A stretch of DNA of 33,501 nt from Azolla pinnata (taxonomy: Eukaryota; Streptophyta; Polypodiopsida; Salviniales; Salviniaceae), in contig JBBBWG010026613.1 in NCBI GenBank assembly GCA_037176905.1, positions 33,675 through 67,175 of the forward strand. The letters are read 5' to 3'. The position numbers were made by a program, and so were the translations under genes. The first letter of the stretch is position 1. Each line of letters begins with the position of its first letter. Of this stretch, positions 20,953-30,200 are shown piece by piece. The notes under the pieces were generated by a model. That model worked only from the letters and a program-made list of their open reading frames with translations. It had not been told where the DNA came from and made no database searches.

Positions 20953-21922
20953 TGTCGGTTGTGGGCGATCGAGAGGCGAGCAAAGCAGACGATGAGCAGG
21001 GGCAGAAAACAGGAAGAAGAAGAGAAGGAGAAGAAGAAGAAGAAGAAGAAGAGAAGAGGATGTTGTTGCTCTGTTCTGTTCTGAGTTGGCTTCAAACGAT
21101 TGGTGGAGTTCAGATATGGTTCTATCTCTCTTCTCTTTTCTTCTCTTCTCTTCTCTTCTCTTTCCCAGTTTAGGGTTTTGGTTTTAGGGTTTCAATGTTT
21201 TTCGGGTTCCGAATCCCGAAACATATCTGCATCCTGTATCGATCGTCGTCGCCGAGCATCGTGAGCAACTCGATTCTTCCTCTGTAAAATTGGGTATTCC
21301 CCTCGGTATTGAAAGAAACGAGCTGGGTTCGTCGGCGAGACGCTAGATACGTCCGCTCGAAATACAGTCATTTGCAGACATTTTGCTAGCTTGACATGGC
21401 GACGAGCGATGCTTTTTCCATAGATTCGACGCGCGACTCGAGCTCGTCCTCTATTCATAACGTAGTGCTTGATGCTAACATTCATCTTGGATGAATTTCT
21501 TCCCTTGAGATTGGAGCCAAACTATGAAGAGGAACCAGCTCGGTGGTGGTCGGATGAAATTAGCCCCTCCTTTTTAGCGCTCTCTAGCTAATTCTTATCT
21601 TTGTTTTACTTGCTAATACTAGGTTAAACCCTCCGATGGCTTATCAGGATCTCGAAGAGCTTATCAAGAAGGAGCTTCAAAAGCTTATCAGTTGATAAGT
21701 GCGTTGGCCTATCTTCGTTTGAGTCACTGGAAAGAGGACGTGCAGAAACGACCCAACGACCCCAATGCAGAAAACCCGACAAAATTCTCTCTCTCTGCTC
21801 TGCAGATTCAGAGATTCTCGTTTAGTCTCCTCGAAGAAGAAGAAGAAGAAGAAGAAGAAGAAGAAGAAGCAGAAGAAGTAGACTCCTCTGTTTCTCTCCC
21901 TTTCTCCCTCTGATCTCTTGCC
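20953..21922. promoter_or_regulatory. Shared upstream region of CHL27 (-) and HSP70-like (+)
   Basis: 970 bp separate the two divergent start codons. The region carries a GAA run (about 21011-21060), a CTCTT run (about 21127-21163) and another GAA run just before the HSP70 ATG (about 21833-21878). Read toward each gene, one strand gives pyrimidine-rich leader sequence typical of plant core promoters. A TTTAGGGTTTTGG motif (about 21171-21183) resembles a telo-box. I saw no convincing TATA box, and no perfect heat-shock element apart from chance matches within the GAA runs. Confidence 0.6.
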
Positions 21923-24900
21923 ATGAGTGTTGTAGGGCTTGATGTGGGCAATGAGATTTGCATCGTTGCTGTTGCCCGCCAGAGAGGGATCGATGTGGGC
22001 CTCAATGATGAATCCAAACGGGAGACCCCTGCCCTCGTCTCCTTCAGCGAGAAACAGCGCTTTCTGGGCACGGCAGCCCCGGCTCTCGATCACCATGCCA
22101 TGAATCCCAGAAACACAGTCTCACAGGTCAAATGCCTCCTCGGACGACGATTCCGGGGCCCCGAGGTGCAGAGAGATATCCAAGACTTTCCTTTTCTCGT
22201 CTCTGAAGGACCTGATGGTATGCCATTGATCCGTGTTTTCTACCTCGGAGAGGACAGGGTGTTTACTCCTACTCAGATCCTTGGCATGATCTTGTTGAAT
22301 CTGAAAAGCATTGCTGAGAAGAACCTACAAATGGATGTGACAGACTGTGTGATTGGAATACCGGTGTTCTTTAGCGATATTCAGCGCCGGGCGATGCTTG
22401 ATGCGGCTTCTATTGCTGGTCTTAGACCGCTCTGTCTGATGCATGAGACCACCTCGACTGCACTTGCATATGGCATCTATCAGACCGATCTGCCGGAGAG
22501 TGATCCAATCAATGCTGCCTTTGTTGATGTGGGGCATGCATCGATGCAAATATGCATTAGCTGCCTTCAAGAGAGGGCACCTCAAGTTGTTGACACATGC
22601 ATACAACCGATCTCTCGGAGGCCGTGATTTGGATGATGTCCTCTTTCGCCACTTCTGTGCCAGCTTTAAAGTAGAATACAATATCGATGTGCTTTCCAAT
22701 GCAAGGGCATGCCAAAGATTGAGATCAGCGTGTGAAAAGATGAAGAAGGTCCTGAGTGCAAATCCTGAGGCTCTATTGAACATTGAATGCCTGATGGATG
22801 AGAAAGATGTAAGGGGTTTCATGAAGAGGGAGGATTTTGAGACATTGGCGCATCCAATCCTTGAACAAGTACGAGATCTCTGTGAAAGAGCTCTGGTTGA
22901 TGCCGATATATCAACTTATAAGCTCTCTACTTTGGAGGTTGTAGGTTCTGGTTCAAGGGTGCCGGCCATATTAAAGATCCTCTCCAATGTCTTTCGAAAA
23001 GAGCCGGGGAGAACCATGAATGCAAGCGAATCTGTTGGCCGGGGCTGTGCCTTGCGATGTGCCATGTTAAGTCCAGCCTTTAGAGTTCGTGAGTTTGTGG
23101 TATGCACATGCTATATTGCTTTGGTTTGCTGTAGTCACAAAATCGTGATTTGCTTGACTAAAAATTGTACGACTGGAGTGCTTTCCTTCACTTTTACTGC
23201 TCGTTACAATATGCTTTTATCGAGTGAAGGACTGCTCTACATTACATCTTTCTTAAATCTCAAATCACATGATTGGTTGTGACGCCTTCTTGTCGAGATC
23301 TAGATGATCCATTGCAATGTACTCTTCAGGTGCAAGAGGCATTCCCATTTTCTGTTTCAGTAAGATGGAAAAGCACAGATGCTGGAGTTACAAAAGAATG
23401 CAGTAGCATTGTGTTCCAGAAAGGAATCTCTGTACCTATCACCAAAGTGCTCACCTTTTACAGACAAGGAAGCTTCAGTTTTGATGTTCTCTATACAGAC
23501 ATGCAAGATCACCCTCCTGACACCTCTCAGAAAATCAGCACGTATGTGGTAAGAAACACACTTATATGCCTGCTCATTCTGACACTTGGTAAAACATTTC
23601 CACTCTTTTTGGGACAAAGCTAAAATCAAAGTGAAGCTAACATTGAATTTGCACGGAATTGTGTCATTGGAATCAGCGACTGTAAGTGTCAGACTCATTG
23701 TTGATCAATATAGACAAAAATTTGCTCAGAAAAATGATGTTTTACAGTTTCCTTAGATGGTTGAAGAGGAGGAAGTGGGATCTTCGACAGAAAAAACTAT
23801 TAATACAGAGCCTAAGAAGGAAGAATGTGCTGATGGTGTAGATATTTCTCTGGATGCATTCAAACCAGAGCAAGCCTCACAACTGGAAGTTGAGCCTTCC
23901 AAGGTTTGCATTTTATTTGACATCAAATAATATCTGTTATTAATACAATGTTCAGGAAGAAAAGCATCATACCCTCTATGCTAGCAGAAAAGTGCAGAGG
24001 TAAAGAAGGCCAAGAATAAGGATATTCAAGTCCAGGAATTCGTTCTTGGAGGTCTTATTCACAGTGACCTGGTGAAAGCTATTGAAAAAGAATATGAAAT
24101 GGCTTTGCAAGACCGAGTTATGGAAGAAACAAAGGACAAAAAGAATGCAGTGGAGTCATATGTTTATGACATGCGAAGCAAGGTATCCTCCAAACAAATC
24201 ATTGTTACCTTATTTTTACTTATTTTCTATGCAGTGATAATGCACATAAACAGTAAAAATGTTTTGTTATAAAGCATTAGTGTTTTACATGTAAATGACA
24301 ATTGATAAAATGTTTCCTTATATGTAAGTTTTATGTGTATTTGTCATCCATATTTTTCATCTGTTGTAAAGCTATAAAGCCTTACCAGCAGCCCATTTGT
24401 AGTGATATTTTTGGCGTAAGTCCAATTATATCTGAAACTACGGGTTTCAAATGACTGTCTTAGATGTCAAAAATCAGAAATTTATCTGCATGAAGATGCC
24501 TTGGAGAAATATGGGTGGGTGTATGCTTTTCTTTAATAAACATATGAACATTGTGGTTTTAGAATCTATGTAGAGTCTAGAACCCTAACTAAATACTGAT
24601 GAAACCATCGTTTATTTGCCATCATTTAATCTGTTGGCTCAGATGATTTTGTTGGCCTTCCTTTTTTCACCTACTTCAAGTTTTCAACACCTTCAGTGTG
24701 ATGCGTGCGTTAGTTTTTTCATGCTATTTCTATCTTATATATGATGTTTCGTGTGTTAAATTGTATATGCTGATTGTAGATCTATGATACGTACAAAGAC
24801 TATGCTACTGATGCAGAGCTAGAAGTTTTTGCTGTGAAACTTCAAGAGACGGAAGACTGGCTGTATGCTGAAGGTGAAGATGAGACTAAAGGTGTTTATG

Positions 24901-25893
24901 TATCCGCATTAGCAGAGCTCAAGAAGGTTGGTGTCCTCTGTCAGACAGATTTTGAAACTGCATGCTAATCCTGTAACTACTTGATACTGGAACTTTAAAG
25001 GGTATACTGATCTGCTTTTTCATTTAGTTGGGCGATCCCATTGAAGAGAGGTTCAAGGAAGAGAAAGCTCGTGGGCCATATATTGAGCAGTTGCTAAATT
25101 GTATCAATAGCTTTAGAGAAGCTGCAAGATCAAAGGATTCCAAGTTTGACAACATTGAAGTTGCAGAAAAAGAAAAGGCATGCCTATCTCTGGCTGTCAT
25201 GGAGTATTTCTCGTTGAACCTAATCATCTTGGTTGCAAGTTAATATCTGTGAATTGTTACGATTCTTGCATGTTTGGTCTGCAGGTTATCATTGAATGTA
25301 ACAAAGCAGAAGATTGGTTGAAGGAAAAGAAACGCTATCAAGAGGAACTTCCAGAGTCAACTAATCCTACTCTCCTTTCTGCAGAGGTGAAGAGAAGGAC
25401 GGAGACACTAGATCGGTAAGTGTGATAGCATGGAATATTTCTGGAACATGAAGGAAACAACATTTTGGCATGTTATTTCTGTTTGATTGCTTTGAAGAGA
25501 TGTTGCTCTAAATTATATGATTATTATTTTCTCATGTGAGCTCACTGTGCTCGACTTTGGAGGTAAAAACATCCTTGTGCTTTAGCATACTTAGTACTGA
25601 GTGGGATAGCAATTCTACTTCTAGTACAGTTTTTGTGATTTTTTCAAATAATACGATATCTCTTTGGTTAAACTTTCTCAGTGCTTACTGCTCATTTTTG
25701 TTTCAGGTTCTGTAAACCAATCATGACGAAACCTCGACCTGTCCCAAAACTGACATCTTCTCGTCGAGAATGTAAAGGTGCAGCTGGAAAGGGAAGGCCG
25801 AATAATGGAGCTAGAGGAGGTGAAACCCAGCAAAATGAACCCATGGAAACTGAGGGCAGTTTTCAGGAAGGAGACAGGATGCAAACAAATTAA
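21923..25893 (+). CDS. HSP70/HSP110-like chaperone (HSP70-14/15 type), with a frameshift and a damaged exon 3
   Basis: Nine exons by conservation: 21923-23099, 23330-23548, 23637-23681, 23757-23903, 23988-24182, 24780-24926, 25028-25177, 25285-25415 and 25707-25893. This is the HSP110 branch of HSP70, a nucleotide-exchange factor and holdase in the cytosol or nucleus. The ATPase domain starts MSVVGLDVGNE and keeps NDESKRETPALVSF, DCVIGIPVFFSD, SLGGRDLDDVLF and VEVV(G)SGSRVPAI-like blocks. The C-terminal half has an acidic EEEEV linker, MALQDRVMEETKDKKNAVES, EDWLYAEGEDETKGVY and an EPMETE tail. Two defects stand out. At 22559 one extra base shifts the frame after MQICI; the homologous frame resumes at 22560 with AAFKRGHLK. 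Exon 3 lacks an AG acceptor at the expected place, so about 17 residues of the substrate domain are missing in the best model. Intron 7 starts with GC. Without the shift the model has about 798 residues, versus about 831 in Arabidopsis. It may be a recent pseudogene or an assembly error. Confidence 0.85.
22559..22559 (+). other. Frameshift point in the HSP70-like gene
   Basis: Frame one reads GHASMQICI up to 22558 and then turns into nonsense that stops at 22625-22627. The frame used from 22560 on gives AAFKRGHLKLLTHAYNRSLGG, the normal continuation in this family. The A at 22559 is therefore surplus. It is not in a homopolymer, the usual place for long-read errors, and no intron fits here. 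Confidence 0.85.
25178..25284 (+). other. GC-AG intron (intron 7 of the HSP70-like gene)
   Basis: The 107-bp intron begins GAAAAG/GCATGC and ends TCTGCAG/GTT. Joining at these points gives AEKEK-VIIECNKAEDWL, matching the family without gap. The nearest GT donor (GCT/GTCATG at 25196) would add six unconserved residues in frame, so it is a possible alternative. Confidence 0.75.
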
Positions 25894-27292
25894 TTATTAA
25901 TCTGCAAAAACATGAAATGGGAATGTTGTTGAAATAAGGTAATTAAGAGATTTCTTTATTCCAGCAAGTCGAGATCTTTCCATCATCAGCTTGATATACT
26001 TGTTGCTTGGAGATGGAGACTTTATTCTCCAAAGTTCAAATGATTTTTTGATACCTGAGGTTCATTGAGTGGAAACTCTCCCATGACTCGTTGAGTGCAA
26101 TTTCCTCAATTCAGTTGTAGATTAGGGGGAGAGTATCAAAATAATAACATGATGATAGCAAATACTCATCATGGATGAGAGTAGAGGAGTTTGATTTATA
26201 TTGGTATGTATTCCTTTGGAAATCTCTATTTGTTTAGAGATGAATTGTTGTCTGAAAATTGCCATTATGCATGGCTATTATTTCTGAGGACGAATTTTAA
26301 GCTGCATTTTTTCATGGATACTGCTCCAGCTTCAAAGGATTTTCTTGCATAGAAAATGTGCAGACTTAAAATATAGACAGCTGTATATATTTCATTGACT
26401 GAACGGGAATGCATGTTCAGCAATGAGCTACTAATTAATACCATTTCTTTGGAATATTCTTGCTTTAATCTTGTTCCTCGTAGACATATGTGATCTTCAT
26501 TTCTGATTCTCGGTCTCATCATAAATGAAGGGCGATGTATTGATAACATGCTTATTTATAGGTTGGTAGATGTTACTATTTAAGACAGAATGCACAGTGT
26601 GATCTTGGAGATAAATTGCAATTGTAATGACTAAATGAATAATTGAGGTGATAAAAAAATGTAATCTTGGAGAGGTTGAAGTTATTGCTCCATCCGTATT
26701 TAGTAGCTGTTCCTTCCTGTAAGACATGATGCTGCTGATAACCTAAACTTTGGAACTTTGAGCAACTGAAATGTTTGGATAATGTTCTATGCATGAGAAG
26801 AATACATACATACTTTGGATTCGCACCAGCTAATGCAGCTTTGTTGTTGAAATCCGTTTTCGAAATCCTGTAATGATTCGTTTGCACGTGGTTTTTGTGC
26901 AGTAATTTTTTTCCCTATGGAGATGCTGTTAGAGTATTTACGGTTCCTGTCTTTTCTGTTCACATTCCAAGAAGCAGGAAGGTAACCATGGCAGAGCATT
27001 CACCGTTATCCAAGAAGTAGGAAGGTTTAAGGGCATAGCTAGCCATGGCGGAGCATGCAGCATGAAATTGAGAGTAGAAACCATTGGTACAGCACCTCTG
27101 AACCAAGGCAGGATCTGTGGAGTTTGTCACTGCAGACATGTAGTACATAGAAGAAGCAAGAGGCAAGGAGCAGAGGCCTGTTCGGCTATGGATGGATGTG
27201 CTCAATGTCCTCTGAGCATTGGGTCCCGATTCGGATAAAGCTATTTCTTCGTTTCTTCTGTTGATGAGAAGGTGAGGTGTTTGTTATACTCT
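25894..27292. other. Intergenic region between HSP70-like and PBP genes
   Basis: About 1.4 kb with the 3' flank of the HSP70-like gene and the promoter/leader of the PBP. It contains the imperfect direct repeat at about 26967-27060. Open frames are short and without recognisable motifs. Confidence 0.55.
26967..27060. repeat. Imperfect direct repeat upstream of the PBP gene
   Basis: CCAAGAAGCAGGAAGGT...CCATGGCAGAGCAT (from about 26967) is repeated as CCAAGAAGTAGGAAGGT...CCATGGCGGAGCATGCAG (from about 27010). The second copy has about 14 extra bases in its middle. Two arms, directly adjacent. Confidence 0.75.
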
Positions 27293-30200
27293 ATGGAAAG
27301 CTTCATTTCTACTGGTGGTGGAATTGGAAGAGCTTACCATCCTCTTCCAACACCTGCCCTTCCCTTGCCCTTCCCCTGCTTGATTCTTGCTGCCGCTGCT
27401 GCACATGGGCACTTGCTACTCCGTCAGAGAAGGAACAGTCGCTTGTTTCACTGCAATTCCATTGCCATTGCTGCTCATAACCACGATGGTAGTAATGGTA
27501 ATAAGAGCAATGATGATATCAGTCACAGGAAACCCTCCCTGCTTCTTCCATGGCCATCTGCTATACGCAGCTTGGCCATTGCTCTGCTGTTCTCGGGGCC
27601 GCTGGCTCTTTTGAAGGCGCTATTGTTGGCTCTGCCTCCCGATTTCTCGCAGCGTTGGCGTGCTTTCTTGGAGGATTATGATCCCGGAAGACGTTTGTCG
27701 CTTGCCTCTAGGAAGAAAGAAGAGAACGTTATATATGATGTGAATGGTGAGGTTATTGCGACCATTGGTACTTCATGTACAGATGGTGGCAAGACGCTGG
27801 ATTTGGAGATTCCGAGTGTCTTGCATGAAGCTGTGGTGGCGTGTGAAGATCGGCGTTTCTTTCGCCATCGTGGCATTGATCCACGGGGGCTTGCTCGGGC
27901 AGTGTTGTCTCTATCCAGGAATGGTGGAGGGAGCACTATCACTCAACAGGTATCTGTCATCGTATTGAGGCTTGTTTAGTTTGGTGAGTTCTGCTTGTGT
28001 TGTATTATTGTTGCTAAGATGGGGTGGATCTCCAGTGGAGCTATGGCTTATGTGTGCTCTGCTTGTTTTATGTTATTTATTAGTATTCTTTTGCAGATTC
28101 TTGCTGAACTATGGCTTGTTTTGTGTGTTTACTGCTAATCTGGGTAGATTTCCAGTTGGACTATGGCTCGTTTTATTGGGTGCATTCAGTTTGTTGTGCG
28201 CTCATTCTTGCTAATCTGGGTAAATTTCCCATTAAGCCATTGCTTGTTTTGTTTGTTGTGTTCAGCTTGCAAAGAATGTGTTTCTAAACAATGAGCGGAC
28301 ATTCACTCGCAAGATCTTGGAAATGTTTTTGGCTTTGCTAATAGAGACTCGGCTGAGCAAACACGATATATTACACGCTTACCTCAGTAAGGTTTGTTTT
28401 TCAATTTTGCTGAACGTAGTGGACATTTGTGTGTTCATTCATTCTCCATATGTGCTCATTTGACCTATCTTTGATGCCGTTTTGATAGCCTGATGTAAGC
28501 CTTATGATATAACTGACTTGCATCCAGATTTACTGGGGTCATGGCATCTATGGCATAGAGGCTGCAGCAAAATTTTATTTTGGGAAGCCTCCAGTCCTGT
28601 TGAATGTAGGAGAATGTGCAATGCTGGCAGGGATGATACCTGCCCCTGAATTCTTCTCACCTTTTCGAGATGGCAGCAGGTGACTATATATGTGTAAGTA
28701 TGTGTGCACTCACATAAGTTTTAAACGCTGGAAGATTGGGCTAGCAAAAAATTACCATTTTTATTCAGCTTCAAAATCGTTGTGATGTTAATGCTTTGCT
28801 TAATATGTGATGTGAAATGCTCTGTTCTAGAGGTAAATTATCACAAAGAAGAGCATTACAGCGGATGGTTGAGACTGGGATGTTAGGTGCGAGTGACGCA
28901 GAAGACATAATCAGTCAAGAATTGGAACTTAGCAGTGGCATTATAGAAATGAAATCAAGATCTTGCAGGGCTCCCTTTTTTGTGAATGAGGTTGTTCATA
29001 GCAAAGTAACTTTATCTTGATTTGGTCACTATCTCTTTGCAAGTTATCCATATTTTATTTGGCATGATGCCTCTCTTTCTTTTATATAATGCAGGTGCTT
29101 TTTGAACTAGAAGGAAGGTATGGACATGAAAGGCTTTCTGAAGGGGGTTTAAAGGTATTGAATAGTCCACAGGTTACTAAATTTAGATTGCAGTATACAA
29201 GTAACGATATGTTCTGTTTTACATATAGTCTGATATATTATCCATCTAGAACCTCTGCATTCCTATTGTGGACTTCTTTTTTGTTGGCTTTCTGCAGATT
29301 TATACTACATTGGATCTTCACATGCAAACCTTTGCAGAAATGGTAATCGAAGAAGAGATGAATAACCGTGATATCCACAGAAAACCTATGCAAGAGAGAT
29401 TGAGAAAAGCTCATAATAAAAAAATGAAAGGAGATGCTCAAAGAGTTGATTGTGAGTAAGTGCATCTTGATCCAATAATCTTATTTGATGTATGCATATC
29501 ACTTGTGAGCTTAAATATTTTGTAGATACTGGTAAAGGAAAAAACCAATAAGATAGTAAAGTGAATGAAACAAGTGAAGCTTGGCTTAGTTTGCCGCCTT
29601 ATCCCATGCAGTAAAAGTCCAGTGGTCAAAATCAATCCATCACGACTGTAACCTGTTCTACAGTTGATGATAGAAACTGACACAATGTTTGTTTCAAATG
29701 GTCTGGGCATCACTGCATAAATGACCAAAAAGTGTCAGAATCATGACCTTTTATTTGTTGATGATACTGGTGAGTCGCCTGAAGATCTACATGTCTGACA
29801 CATTCTCGTGGCTTGATCAATGCTGACACCCTTTGATTTACCTTGGAGAACCCATACTAGTATATTCCGTGTATTGTTCGAAGTCATGTGTGCTAGATTC
29901 CAAAATGTATGCCTGTTGTTTTATGCCAATTTTAGTAATTATTCATGACACAAGATCTCTTGTGACTCTATTTGTTTATATGCGACCAAGCTCTTTCCAA
30001 CATATTTCTATATAGAATGTGACGAGATTTTGATTTTGTGTATGCTTGCCACAGAGAATATGATTTGCGGCATGTAGATGATGAGATTCAACAAAACGCT
30101 GCTCACCAAAAGTACTGCAATATTACTAGCCATTAGTTTTAAAATTCCTATTTTTATATCATAAATCTATTTATATAGCAGCTTGAGCAATGATCAGGCT

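Noticed and set aside
21011-21060. GAA runs between CHL27 and HSP70 as heat-shock elements
   Set aside because: The runs are simple GAA microsatellites; the inverted nTTCnnGAAn arrangement that defines a heat-shock element was not convincingly present.
22325-22822. 165-codon minus-strand frame over the HSP70-like gene
   Set aside because: Antisense of conserved ATPase-domain coding sequence.
27272-27292. GTG start seven codons upstream for the PBP
   Set aside because: Nuclear plant genes start with ATG; the first in-frame ATG is at 27293.
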